Part shown: piece by piece, positions 17,813 through 26,781 of the stretch
Layout of the letters: each line of letters starts with the position of its first letter
How positions within the stretch are numbered: the first letter of the stretch is position 1
Assembly (NCBI GenBank): GCA_014323675.1
Contig: JACONN010000002.1
Span: 2,462,001 to 2,526,000 of the forward strand
Direction: 5' to 3'
Origin: Hormoscilla sp. GM7CHS1pb
Lineage (GTDB): Bacteria; Cyanobacteriota; Cyanobacteriia; Cyanobacteriales; Desertifilaceae
DNA: 64,000 nucleotides
Program-made: the position numbers and the translations under genes
Notes under the pieces: model-generated
Database searches by the model: none
The model's input: the letters and a program-made list of their open reading frames with translations, nothing else
What the model was told of the DNA's origin: nothing

Positions 17813-18390
17813 CCTTTAATTTTCCTCGTTCGTCCGACGGGCCGATCTCCTGTCCGGGAAGCATTCGATAGATATTAGTTCCGACAAAGACTTTATTATA
17901 ATACACAAAACTGTTATAAGTTTCCGCAATGCTGCGCATTTTTTTTGCAATCCTATGACAATGTCTTGGAAGACTGCAATAATGTCTTGAAAGACCGTGG
18001 CAAAGTTTCGCAAAACTGCTCTGATGTATTGGAAACTTTTGGCGCATCAGCTAAGTTAACCGATCGCGCAGCGTGGCGCAGCCATAAAATTAACCAAAAC
18101 TTGCGCGACTTTAACTTAATTATGTCATAGTTGGTTTTAGTTGGGTCGATCTCGAGAGGATCAGCAGAAAATTACAGCAACATCACGGATTTGGTCAAGC
18201 AGCAGGGAGTATAACCGGCGATCTGCTCTTCCTTAAGGACTGGGTGGGAGTTGTAAAGGTGCGAATGGTCCGGTGGTGCGATCGGGCCCCAGTCCCGAGA
18301 AGATCCTCGTTTTCCCAGACAGCTTGGTCACAGCAAGCAAGTTTATTGCTACACTTGGCGAAGGACTGTAACAGACGATCGTAGTTAAAT
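17813..18390. other. Intergenic region
   Basis: No gene is supported. It holds several imperfect repeats around GTTTTGCAATCC/TCTTGGAAGACTGC (17945-18005) and one copy of GATCGCGCAGCGTGGCGCAGCCAT (about 18062), a short repeat also at 14136 and 10515. It separates two divergently transcribed genes, so promoters for both must lie here, but none was assigned. Confidence 0.4.
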
Positions 18391-19961
18391 ATGTTTTGGG
18401 CTGACAAAATCGCGACAGACGCACAAGGCGACCAAGTAGTCAACGACTCTAAAACCCCCTCGGGCCGGGTCCATGTCGGATCCTTGCGGGGTGTAGTTAT
18501 TCATGAGGTCATCTACCGGCCTTGAAACAGGCGGCCAAACCTGCTAAGTTCCTATATGGCTGCGATGACTATGATGCCCTGGATACAGTACCTAAATATC
18601 TGGACCAGAGCAAGTTTGCCCCTTATCTAGGCTTTCCCCTCTGCAACGTGCCCTCCCCAGGAGACAGCGCTAGCGATTATGCTAAGTATTTCATGGGTGA
18701 GTTCCTGGAAGTGTTTGACTATCTGGGCATTAAGCCAGAGGTATACTACCTACGGGACCTCTATCGGACGGGGAAGCTGAACAATTATATAGATAAGTTT
18801 CTGCAAAATGCCCATCTGGTCAGAGAAGTATACAAACAAGTGTCTAAGGCAGAACGGGCCGAAAACTGGTATCCCTTTCAGGTTATATGTGAGAACTGCG
18901 GCAAAATTGCCACCACCGCCGTCACGGACTACAATGGTTCGGAAGTATTTTACCGTTGCCAGCCGGACGGGACAGATTGGGTGCAAGGTTGCGGGCATTC
19001 CGGTTGGGTTTCCCCCTTTGATGGCAACGGTAAGCTGCCCTGGAAGGTAGAATGGGTGGCAAAATGGGATTTGTTGGGGGTGACGATCGAACTAGCAGGC
19101 AAGGATCACTCCCAAAAAGGCGGTTCCAGGGATGTGGCAAACGGCATCTGCCGGAAGGTATTACAAAAACAACCGCCGTTCCATTCTCCTTATGAATTTA
19201 TCCTCGTGAACGGCACCAAGATGAGTTCATCTAAGGGTGTGGGTTCTTCCGCTAAGGAGATCGCAGCATTATTACCGGCAGAACAACTGCGGTTTTTGAT
19301 GCTGCGGACTCAACCCAAAACGGCGATTAATTTTGCCCCCAACTATGAAACCATCACTCGCCTGTTCCGAGATTATGATACTCTCAATAGCAAGTATCAA
19401 GATCGGCCAGAGTTGTCCCAAGATATAATGCCTCTGTTTTACTCCCAGTTGGAGTCCGAAATTAAAACTTACCAGCCCTTTGAGTTGAGCACGATTATTT
19501 CCCTGTTGCAAATTCCCGGTCTGGAGATTGTGCAGGAACTGGACAAACGGATCGGCAAACCCTTGAGTGAGTTGGACTGGCAGGTATTAAACCAAAGAAT
19601 CTCTGTGGCAGAAAAATGGCTGGCAGATTATGCTGATGAAGAGGAAAAGCTGGTAATATATTGGGATGCGGTGCCCCAACAGGCCCGATCTCTGACCGCC
19701 TCACAGCTGACTTACCTGAGTAAGTTAGCAGAAAAGTTGTCGGCGGCGACAACCTGGGATGCAGAAGATTTACAAACCACGATCTTTACCACGACCAAAG
19801 AGTTGGAGATTAAACCCAATGTGGCTTTTCCGGCCATATACTTGTCCTTCCTCGGCAAGGAACGGGGTCCCAAAGCAGGAGGTCTGCTGTCCTACTTGGA
19901 AAAAGAGTTCGCGATCGCGAGAATCAAAGAGGTAATATCAAATCAGATTGAATACCCATAA
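18391..19961 (+). pseudogene. lysK: Class I lysyl-tRNA synthetase, single-base frameshift near the N-terminus
   Basis: The ATG at 18391 opens MFWADKIATDAQGDQVVNDS and runs through TPSGRVHVGSLRGVVIHEVIYR, which contains the class I HIGH-type motif HVGS. A base missing at about 18517 (CGGCCTTG where CGGGCCTTG is expected) then shifts the frame. The rest is open from 18522 as LKQAAKPAKFLYGCDDYDALD, with zinc-binding CENCGK and GCGH, and the KMSSSKG loop (about residue 273 of the repaired protein). The repaired length of about 523 residues is normal for class I LysRS, which charges tRNA-Lys. This class is common in archaea and some bacteria; most cyanobacteria use the class II enzyme. Sequencing error and true inactivation are both possible. 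Confidence 0.85.
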
Positions 19962-20086
19962 TAAAAAATTCCCTGTAGGTTGGGAAGTCGTGACTAAGCC
20001 CAACTGGTTGCTGGCTTTCGCTGACGATATCGATGGTGAGAGTCTGGTTTGATTAATTGTGGGAATTACCCGGATTTGATAATAGG

Positions 20087-20187
20087 TTCGTAGTGAGGAC
20101 TTCAGTCCTCAAGCAGTTAGGGGTGAGGTACGGACTAAAGTCCTTACTACGAAGGGTGGTACGGACTTTAGTCCTTACTACGAAGGA
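20087..20187. repeat. Palindromic TTCGTAGT(A/G)AGGACT repeats
   Basis: Three units of GTAGTAAGGACTTTAGTCC type and their complements lie in tandem. They form alternating hairpins between lysK and the DUF1537 gene. Related units occur at 25711-25750, 26420-26781 and 33405-33445. Confidence 0.65.
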
Positions 20188-20213
20188 GGAGAACGAACAA
20201 TGAGCAATTGACA

Positions 20214-21548
20214 ATGAGCAAGAAACCAAAGATAATAGTAATAGATGACGACCCCACAGGTTCTCAAACAGTACATAGCTGCTTGCTGCTGTTGCGGTGG
20301 GATGTGGAAACTTTGCGGTTGGGACTTGCTGATGAAGCGCCGATCTTCTTTGTGCTGACGAATACCCGGGCCCTGACACCAGAAAAAGCTGAGGCGGTGA
20401 CCTCAATTGTATGCCAGAATCTTAAACAGGCGATCGCCCTAGAAGGAATAGAAGATTTCCTCGTAGTCAGTCGTTCGGACTCTACCCTGCGGGGACATTA
20501 TCCGATAGAAACGGATGTCATAGCAACAGAAGTCGGTCCCTTTGACGCCCATTTCCTGGTGCCAGCATTCTTTGAAGGAGGGCGCATAACCCGGGATAGC
20601 ATACATTACCTGACGGCAAACGGCGTCTCGACGCCAGTACATGAAACAGAATTTGCCCGAGATTCAGTTTTTGGCTACCATCACTCCTATCTCCCAGATT
20701 ATGTAGAGGAAAAGACAAAGGGAAAAATTACTGCCGACCAGGTAGAAAGATTTTTACTGGCAGATATTCGCAGCGGTACTCAGTCGCGCCTGATGCAACT
20801 GGAAAACAACAAATGTGTAGTAGTAGATGGGGAAAGTAAAGCGGACTTAGATAAGTTTGCCGCTGATGTCCTGGCAACAGCAGCTAAAGGAAAACGTTTT
20901 CTATTTAGAAGTGCAGCGAGTATCTTAACCTCTCTGGCAGCATTACCACCCCAACCAGTAATGCCCATACATATGAATCAATATGTGCGGGAAGGCAAAC
21001 CGGGTATAGCGATAGTGGGTTCCCACGTGAAAAAAACTACCCAGCAGTTAGAACGTTTGCTGCCCCAACCAGGTATAGTAGGGATTGAGGTGAAGGTTAC
21101 CGATCTGCTAACAGAGTCGGCAGGACAACAAGAGGAATTGTTAGATGAGACCCTCATCAAGGTGCGGCAAGTCCATAGCACGGGTAAAACACCGGTAGTA
21201 TATACGAGTCGCGAGGAAATAACCTTCCCAGATGTGCAGACTAGGTTAGAATTTGGGGCAGCAGTCTCGGGTTTGCTGATGGATATCCTGCGGGGTCTGC
21301 CAATGGATATCGGTTATTTGATTAGTAAGGGTGGCATTACCTCTAATGATACCTTATCTAAAGGTTTGCTGTTACAATCTGCAAGGCTACTGGGTCAAAT
21401 TATCCCCGGATGTTCGATGGTCCGTACACCCATAAACCATCCTCAGTTCCCAAATTTGCCAGTTGTGCTGTTTCCTGGTAATGTCGGAGATGCAGACGCG
21501 CTGGTCACAGTTTACGAACGGTTGATGGTTGATGGCAATGAACAATGA
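20214..21548 (+). CDS. Four-carbon acid sugar kinase family (DUF1537) protein
   Basis: About 444 residues match the YgbK/DUF1537 kinases that phosphorylate four-carbon sugar acids such as threonate and erythronate. Visible motifs are the N-terminal IDDDPTGSQTVHSC with acidic cluster, SRSDSTLRGHYP and PAFFEGGRIT, then C-terminal IVGSHVKKTTQQL and SKGGITSNDTLSKG, which bind nucleotide. The ATG at 20214 (MSKKPKIIVI) is preferred over the upstream TTG. A strong AAGGAGGAG lies at 20183-20191 but is best spaced for an ATG at 20200 that reads only three codons, apparently a duplicated copy of CAATGAGCAA. The gene overlaps the minC start by up to 17 bases. Confidence 0.85.
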   Translation: MSKKPKIIVIDDDPTGSQTVHSCLLLLRWDVETLRLGLADEAPIFFVLTNTRALTPEKAEAVTSIVCQNLKQAIALEGIEDFLVVSRSDSTLRGHYPIETDVIATEVGPFDAHFLVPAFFEGGRITRDSIHYLTANGVSTPVHETEFARDSVFGYHHSYLPDYVEEKTKGKITADQVERFLLADIRSGTQSRLMQLENNKCVVVDGESKADLDKFAADVLATAAKGKRFLFRSAASILTSLAALPPQPVMPIHMNQYVREGKPGIAIVGSHVKKTTQQLERLLPQPGIVGIEVKVTDLLTESAGQQEELLDETLIKVRQVHSTGKTPVVYTSREEITFPDVQTRLEFGAAVSGLLMDILRGLPMDIGYLISKGGITSNDTLSKGLLLQSARLLGQIIPGCSMVRTPINHPQFPNLPVVLFPGNVGDADALVTVYERLMVDGNEQ

Positions 21549-22500
21549 ACGAGATGCCGAAAAGCAATTGATTGTCAAGAATGCCGAACAGGAGTCTGTC
21601 GAGGCAGAAGCATCCTCTCTATCCATAGAAACAAAAGAGTTGGCTGAAAATATGGAGAATAAGGGAGAGGCCGACAATGCTGTAGCATCTGGGGAAGCGG
21701 TGACTATTAGCCCCTCGTCGGGAGAAAAGCAGGTAGAGTCAGAGGAAAAAGTCCAGGGAAAAACAACAGGCGATCGCCATCTGCAAGTGCGGTTGAAAGC
21801 AGCAGGGGACCACCTACTGTTAATGCTGCCACCAGAAGCAGAGTTCGGGGGCACCTGGAACGAGTTGTGGCAACAGTTGCAACTGCGGTTGCAAGGGGGG
21901 GTAAAGTTTTGGCAACCCCAAAGTCAAGTACACGTAATGGCCAGAGAAAGGTTACTGGATGGACGGCAGTTACAGGCGATCGCGGACGCCTTGTCGCAAG
22001 TGCAGCTGCAACTGAAGCGAGTGGAGACAAGTCGCCGACAAACAGCAGTAGCGGCGGCCACTAGCGGCTACTCAGTAGAACAGATATCACCCGATCGTCA
22101 CCTACAGCAAGCAGCAGAGGCAGAACCCCTAGCAGAACCCCTATATCTGGAAACAACCGTGCGATCGGGGGTAGAGATCCGTCACCCCGGAAATGTGGTA
22201 ATCTTAGGAGATATCAACCCAGGGGGTGCAGTAATCTGCCAAGGAGATATCCTAGTATGGGGGCGTCTGCGGGGAGTGGCCCATGCAGGAGTAGATGGGA
22301 ACAGCGACTGCGTAATCATGGCGCTGCAAATGGAACCAACCCAACTGCGGATCGCTAATTATTTGGCCAGAGCGCCCCAGCAGCCACCAGCCCAATATTA
22401 CCCGGAAGTTGCCTACGCAACAACAGAGGGGATTAGAATAGCCGCCTCGAAAGATTTTACGAAAAAGCCAACGGACGAGCAGCGAAGGAAAGAATCATGA
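21532..22500 (+). CDS. minC: Septum site-determining protein MinC
   Basis: The C-terminal third contains the beta-helical MinC_C domain: VRSGVEIRHPGNVVILGDINPGGAV is represented by SGVEIRHPGNV and GDINPGGAV, with GDILVWGRLRGVAHAG after it. The N-terminal 80 residues are low-complexity and acidic, as in other cyanobacterial MinC proteins. MinC inhibits FtsZ polymerisation and, with MinD and MinE, places the division septum at midcell. The start could be the ATG at 21532 or 21538. The stop overlaps the minD start (ATGA at 22497), indicating translational coupling. Confidence 0.93.
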   Translation: MAMNNERDAEKQLIVKNAEQESVEAEASSLSIETKELAENMENKGEADNAVASGEAVTISPSSGEKQVESEEKVQGKTTGDRHLQVRLKAAGDHLLLMLPPEAEFGGTWNELWQQLQLRLQGGVKFWQPQSQVHVMARERLLDGRQLQAIADALSQVQLQLKRVETSRRQTAVAAATSGYSVEQISPDRHLQQAAEAEPLAEPLYLETTVRSGVEIRHPGNVVILGDINPGGAVICQGDILVWGRLRGVAHAGVDGNSDCVIMALQMEPTQLRIANYLARAPQQPPAQYYPEVAYATTEGIRIAASKDFTKKPTDEQRRKES

Positions 22501-23297
22501 GCCGTATCATTGTGATCACATCTGGGAAAGGAGGGGTGGGAAAAACCACCTGTACCGCCAATTTGGGCATGGCACTAGCGCAGCGGGGTCGGCAAGTGGT
22601 ATTGGTAGATGCTGACTTTGGACTGCGGAATCTGGACCTACTGCTGGGGCTGGAAAATCGGATAGTATACACGGCCGTGGAAGTGATAGCCGGGGAATGC
22701 AGGTTGGAACAAGCTTTAGTCAGAGATAAGCGAGAACCCCGGGTGACCCTGCTGCCAGCAGCTCAAAATCGCACTAAAGATGCCATTAACTCCGAGCAAA
22801 TGACCCAGTTGATCGAAAAGTTGGCAGCTTCGGGCTACGATTACATTATCATAGATTGCCCCGCAGGCATAGAGACGGGGTTTAAAAACGCGATCGCCGC
22901 CGCCTCGGAAGCGGCGATCGTGACGACGCCAGAAATAGCGGCAGTCCGGGACGCGGACAGGGTGGTAGGCTTATTAGAAGCAAGCAATATCAAAAAAATA
23001 AACTTAATAGTAAACAGGCTGAAACCAGCAATGGTAGAAGCGAATGACATGATGTCAGTGCAGGACGTGCAAGAAATTCTGGCAATTCCCCTCATGGGGG
23101 TGATTCCCGACGACGAGTGCGTGATTGTATCTACTAACAAGGGAGAACCTGTAGTCTTATCGGCAAATAGTTCCCTCCCGAAGGCGGCATTTGCCAATAT
23201 TGCTGGCCGTCTGGAAGGTGAAAAGGTGGACTTTCTGGAACTAAAAGAACCAAATGAAGGTTTTTTGGCCCGGATAAAACGCCTGTTTTGGAAATAG
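22497..23297 (+). CDS. minD: Septum site-determining protein MinD
   Basis: This 266-residue ParA/MinD ATPase has the deviant Walker A SGKGGVGKTT (residues 9-18), DADFGLRNLDLLLGLENR, and switch II IIDCPAGIE. A C-terminal amphipathic membrane-targeting helix (GFLARIKRLFWK) recruits MinC to the membrane in an ATP-dependent way. It is the second gene of minCDE, overlapping minC by 4 bases, and is complete. Confidence 0.97.
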   Translation: MSRIIVITSGKGGVGKTTCTANLGMALAQRGRQVVLVDADFGLRNLDLLLGLENRIVYTAVEVIAGECRLEQALVRDKREPRVTLLPAAQNRTKDAINSEQMTQLIEKLAASGYDYIIIDCPAGIETGFKNAIAAASEAAIVTTPEIAAVRDADRVVGLLEASNIKKINLIVNRLKPAMVEANDMMSVQDVQEILAIPLMGVIPDDECVIVSTNKGEPVVLSANSSLPKAAFANIAGRLEGEKVDFLELKEPNEGFLARIKRLFWK

Positions 23298-23360
23298 TGG
23301 AACAAGCATTGAAGATTTCGGTAAAGCAGTGACAAGTTGTAAAAATACCCCCTGCCAGCG

Positions 23361-23657
23361 ATGCTAAGCGAAATATTAGAAAAATTGTTTCCCTGGACGA
23401 GCAATACGAATAGTCGCGAGGAAGTAAAGCGTCGCCTGAAAGTAGTGCTAGCATACGATCGGGCGGGTTTGAACCCGGAGATGGTGAAGAAAATGAGGGA
23501 GGAAATATTAGAGGTAGTATCTCGCTACGTGGAAATTAATTCCGAAGAGTTGGAGTTTTTGATCGAAAACAACGATCGGGCGACAGCATTAATAGCAAAT
23601 ATGCCAATTAGAAGAGTGAAAGTCAGGGAATTTGAGTCGGACGTGCCTCCTGGGTAG
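23361..23657 (+). CDS. minE: Cell division topological specificity factor MinE
   Basis: This 98-residue protein has the MinD-binding segment [20 protein letters not shown] and the dimerisation beta strand [16 protein letters not shown]. MinE stimulates MinD ATPase and drives redistribution of MinCD to the poles. It lies 63 bases after minD. The final codons and stop fall in the left arm and loop of a hairpin (GTGCCTCCTGGG / CCCAGGAGGCAC, 23643-23681). Confidence 0.96.
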   Translation: MLSEILEKLFPWTSNTNSREEVKRRLKVVLAYDRAGLNPEMVKKMREEILEVVSRYVEINSEELEFLIENNDRATALIANMPIRRVKVREFESDVPPG

Positions 23658-23681
23658 TGCGACTAGCGCTCCCAGGAGGCA
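23643..23681. repeat. Perfect 12-bp inverted repeat over the minE stop
   Basis: GTGCCTCCTGGG at 23643-23654 pairs with CCCAGGAGGCAC at 23670-23681 around a 15-nt loop holding the minE TAG. No T-run follows, so it is more likely a repeat or RNA-stabilising hairpin than an intrinsic terminator. Confidence 0.6.
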
Positions 23682-23714
23682 CGGAAGCGGAAGGGGAGTA
23701 GCAGAGAGAAGAGG

Positions 23715-24176
23715 ATGACAGATATTAAAGAAACTATGAGTTGCGAATCTTTAGCAGAATGCGTGAAGGCATTGTCTATGTCGGCGATAGAACGTCACGT
23801 ATTTATATGTGCAGATCAGACAGTGCCGAAATGCTGCGATAAAGAAGCGAGTTTAGAATCATGGAATTACTTGAAAAAGCGCCTGAAAGAACTGCAACTG
23901 GATAGGCCCACAGAGGCCCGATCGAGTAGCATATTCCGCACGAAGGCCAATTGCCTGCGAGTTTGTCAACAAGGACCGATTGTAGTTGTTTACCCCGATG
24001 GAGTATGGTATCATAGCTGTACGCCGGAAGTGCTGGAGCAGATTATCGCATCCCATCTGCTGGGTGGGGAGGTACTGTCGGAATATGCCTTCCTGACCCA
24101 CCCCTTACCGGAAGTAGCGCCCGGCCAACCACGTTCCCAGGCGGAGCCTGGGAACGTCGGCGATAGAGGAATCTGA
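23715..24176 (+). CDS. Thioredoxin-like [2Fe-2S] ferredoxin domain protein
   Basis: The 153-residue protein matches the thioredoxin-fold [2Fe-2S] family: [19 protein letters not shown] near residues 28-46, [29 protein letters not shown] with the CLRVC pair, and [11 protein letters not shown]. It probably carries electrons to an unknown partner in the cytoplasm. The last 20 residues ([10 protein letters not shown]) are encoded by a palindromic ACGTTCCCAGGC...GCCTGGGAACGT repeat (24131-24157), so the C-terminal tail is repeat-derived. It lies 57 bases after minE on the same strand and may share its transcript. Confidence 0.85.
   Translation: MTDIKETMSCESLAECVKALSMSAIERHVFICADQTVPKCCDKEASLESWNYLKKRLKELQLDRPTEARSSSIFRTKANCLRVCQQGPIVVVYPDGVWYHSCTPEVLEQIIASHLLGGEVLSEYAFLTHPLPEVAPGQPRSQAEPGNVGDRGI
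24131..24157. repeat. Palindromic ACGTTCCCAGGC/GCCTGGGAACGT repeat in a coding tail
   Basis: Twelve-base arms with a 3-nt loop. The same repeat occurs at about 26254-26282 and, degraded, near 60503. Here it supplies codons for the C-terminus of the [2Fe-2S] protein. Confidence 0.7.
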
Positions 24177-24294
24177 GGAATTTACAGGTTCAGAGACCGG
24201 GGCATAGGAAAAAGAACACATTATAATAAGTATAACCCCGGTTAATACTGTATAATAGATATAAAGCGAGTAAAACAAAAAGAGGGAAAAGAAG

Positions 24295-24933
24295 ATGGAA
24301 AATCAGAAGCGACTGCTACTGATTGACGACGACACTAACCTAATCTTGCTAGTCAGGGACTATCTAGAATTTCGAGGGTACGGCGTCATGACGGCAGATA
24401 ATGGCAGACAGGCGTTAGAGATTCTAGAACAGGAAGATCCGGACATGATTATCTGCGATGTGATGATGCCGGAAATGGACGGATACACGCTAGTAAAACA
24501 GGTGAGGGAAAACCCGAAAACAAATTTAATCCCATTTCTATTTCTGTCGGCGAAAGGTCACAGTGCCGACAAGGTGAAGGGATTGAATAGGGGGGCTGAT
24601 GTCTATATGGCGAAGCCCTTTGAGCCAGAAGAGTTGGTGGCGCAAGTAGAATCATCCCTGAAGCAGGTATCGCGCTTGCTGGTGAACAAGCCTCCGAGGG
24701 CAATTTCGACAGAACCAATATTCCAGAACGTGCCTGCGGACGTGACCTTGACCCCCACAGAGTTAAAGGTGGTAAAATTTGTATCCCAGGGGATGGCGAA
24801 TCGGGAAATTGCGGAGGAAATGAATGTCAGTCAGCGGACAGTGGAAAGCCACGTGTCCAATATGCTGGCTAAAACTGGCCTGCATAACCGCACGGAATTG
24901 GCTCGCTGGGCCATGGAAAATAATATGGCTTGA
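24295..24933 (+). CDS. Response regulator, NarL/FixJ family (Ycf29-like)
   Basis: The 212-residue protein has a receiver domain (LLLIDDDTN, phospho-acceptor D in MIICDVMMPEMDGY, K in YMAKPFEP) and a C-terminal LuxR-type HTH (LTPTELKVVKFVSQGMANREIAEEM and QRTVESHVSNMLAKTG, quoted in parts). It is a DNA-binding transcriptional regulator controlled by a histidine kinase that is not in the window. The architecture and KGLNRGADVYMAKPF wording match the cyanobacterial/plastid Ycf29 group. A GGGAAAAGAAG purine tract precedes the ATG. Confidence 0.88.
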   Translation: MENQKRLLLIDDDTNLILLVRDYLEFRGYGVMTADNGRQALEILEQEDPDMIICDVMMPEMDGYTLVKQVRENPKTNLIPFLFLSAKGHSADKVKGLNRGADVYMAKPFEPEELVAQVESSLKQVSRLLVNKPPRAISTEPIFQNVPADVTLTPTELKVVKFVSQGMANREIAEEMNVSQRTVESHVSNMLAKTGLHNRTELARWAMENNMA

Positions 24934-24946
24934 AAATAGGATGACC

Positions 24947-25010
24947 AGGGAACGCTGCGCGAAAAATCGGAGTCAGCGATCGCACTCCGATTTTTCGCGC
25001 AGCGTTCCCT
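24947..25010. repeat. Perfect palindrome with 27-bp arms after the response regulator gene
   Basis: AGGGAACGCTGCGCGAAAAA and onward pairs over 27 bases with the sequence ending TTTTTCGCGCAGCGTTCCCT, around a 10-nt loop holding AGCGATCG. It lies 14 bases after the stop codon. It could stop transcription from either side or be a small mobile element. Confidence 0.75.
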
Positions 25011-25580
25011 GCTATGAGATCCGTTCGATCTGGGGTGCCGCGCCTGCGGCATGCTAGTAGACCACGCCGTAAATAATTCCGATAACTTAGATGAGCAACG
25101 GCTTACCGCCAAAGACCGACAGTATCTTCGCACTTGCTGTCGTCTTGGCTAATCGTTTTGTTATTATCGCTGGCGGCCGCTTTCAGGACAATCTGTGTCC
25201 GCACCACCTTGCTGTGCGGCGTTTCACGACTGCTGGCAATCCCTGAGAGCAGTTCGGAAGTGTTCTGGTATGAGGTTGAGCGGTTTCGTCGGTCGGGCCA
25301 TGCGTGAAGTGAGCTGTGTTTTTGTAACTTAGCTGTGATTATAACACACTAGCCAATATTTGTGCAATTATTGCGGTAGGGAGCACCACTGAAATTATGG
25401 CCTGGCAAGGGTTTCAGCCAATCCTGATGCGAGTTATTGCCTCGGCTAGCTATATTATCAGATATTTGCGGTGTGGGCTCCTAGTCATTTATTTTCGCCA
25501 TGCTACAGTAGGGAAGAGCATTTTCACTTTTGACTCGCGTGGGGGAATGTAAAGAAAAGTAAAATAATCCTGAAATAGGG
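25011..25580. other. Intergenic region
   Basis: No gene is supported. A short plus-strand frame from 25091 is open for about 50 codons but resembles nothing known to me. The remainder up to the tRNA promoter is ordinary non-coding sequence. Confidence 0.4.
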
Positions 25581-25610
25581 TTGCCGATCGGACCGAGGCT
25601 TTGCTATAGT
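25581..25610 (+). promoter_or_regulatory. Probable sigma-70-type promoter of tRNA-Thr
   Basis: TTGCCG at 25581-25586 and TATAGT at 25605-25610 are separated by 18 bases and end 12 bases before the tRNA. Both boxes are close to consensus. Assigned from position and sequence only. Confidence 0.6.
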
Positions 25611-25622
25611 GTTTATATAAAT

Positions 25623-25694
25623 GCCGGTGTGACTCAGGGGTAGAGTAGCTGATTTGTAATCAGCCTGTCGCAGGTTCAAATCCTGTCACCGGCT
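25623..25694 (+). tRNA. trnT: tRNA-Thr (anticodon TGT)
   Basis: A 72-nt cloverleaf can be folded by eye: acceptor GCCGGTG with CACCGGC, D arm around CTCAGGGGTAGAG, anticodon arm CTGAT-TTGTAAT-CAG with TGT in the loop, T arm CAGGTTCAAATCCTG, then discriminator T. CCA is not encoded. It decodes ACA and related threonine codons. Confidence 0.95.
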
Positions 25695-26419
25695 TTGTTT
25701 CACTGATACTGAGGTTTGTAGTGAGGACTTCCGTCCTCACTACAAACCTCAGAAAAATCGGATGATTCGTAATTGTAAGTCAAGCTAATTGAAAGCGATC
25801 GCATGTTTAACATGCCCACGCACCCAAGATTCCAGGGTTTTCTTGGCAGTCGCGATCGCCTCTTGGGTGGGATCTGCTGCGAAGCTCAACAGGTTAATTA
25901 ACTCCCAATGTTAATAGACCGGTGATTGCTATGTCGCGTCCAGGAGCACCCACCCTGTGGTGGGTGTCTCCGGACGCGAAGCTCCACGCCTCGCTACCTT
26001 TGCTGTTTTACCTAACAGCCCTGTTACTAGTAATGCCCATCGCCACCGCTGGGCGGCCATCTCGTCCAGACATTTAACCTCGATCGCATTCGACCAGAAT
26101 CTCAATCGCCAGGATATCGATGGGGTCTGAACCGTAGCAATATCTTTTAAGGGGGGTTAGGGGGGATCCAGGGGTTAGGGGATCCGGCGACTGGGAGATC
26201 CCATGCACGATCAACGGGTTTTGACCACACCCGGAGAAACCTCGCGCTAATCGCACGTTCCCAGGCGAAGCCTGGGAACGTGGGGGAGACATTGTATTCG
26301 TACTACTCCGGAGACATCGCTCGCTCAATCGGGTGTTGATGATGTTCAACCCAAGCCTTGACGACAGTGCCGTGCAGGCGATCGCGTGTTCCATACCCAA
26401 GGGATAAAGTGACCTCTCT
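25695..26419. other. Intergenic, repeat-rich region
   Basis: No gene is supported. It holds a perfect palindrome at 25711-25750 (GAGGTTTGTAGTGAGGAC arms), a CGTCCAGGAGCACCC palindromic element at 25935-25985, and an ACGTTCCCAGGC palindrome at about 26254-26282. The purine-rich AAGGGGGGTTAGGGGGGAT lies at 26149. A long minus-strand open frame here is an artefact of the 51-bp repeats that follow. Confidence 0.5.
25711..25750. repeat. Perfect palindrome after tRNA-Thr
   Basis: GAGGTTTGTAGTGAGGAC pairs with GTCCTCACTACAAACCTC around TTCC. It belongs to the GTAGT(A/G)AGGAC repeat group. It lies 16 bases after the tRNA and may help end its transcript, although no T-run follows. Confidence 0.7.
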
Positions 26420-26781
26420 TCCAGGTTCGTAGTAAAGACTTTAGTCTTTACCATGTTCGAGGGAGATATTTCCAGGTTCGTAGTAAAGACTTTAGTCTTT
26501 ACCATGTTCGAGGGAGATATTATTTCCAGGTTCGTAGTAAAGACTTTAGTCTTTACCATGTTCGAGGGAGATATTTCCAGGTTCGTAGTAAAGACTTTAG
26601 TCTTTACCATGTTCGAGGGAGATATTTCCAGGTTCGTAGTAAAGACTTTAGTCTTTACCATGTTCGAGGGAGATATTTCCAGGTTCGTAGTAAAGACTTT
26701 AGTCTTTACCATGTTCGAGGGAGATATTTCCAGGTTCGTAGTAAAGACTTTAGTCTTTACCATGTTCGAGGGAGATATTTC
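26420..26781. repeat. Seven tandem copies of a 51-bp repeat
   Basis: The unit starts CCAGGTTCGTAGTAAAGACT and contains the palindrome GTAAAGACTTTAGTCTTTAC, then CATGTTCGAGGGAGATATTT. Seven nearly identical copies occur; one spacer has an additional ATT. Because 51 is a multiple of three, frames on both strands stay open through the array (116 and 240 codons), but the peptides are pure repeat. The right-most copy provides the last codons of the DUF4079 gene. Confidence 0.9.

Noticed and set aside
17945..18130. Short ORF before the lysK gene
   Set aside because: It consists of imperfect repeats (DNVLEDCNNVLKDRGKV) without a family or ribosome-binding site.
26420..26781. CRISPR array
   Set aside because: The repeats are head-to-tail with no unique spacers; the whole 51-bp unit is conserved.
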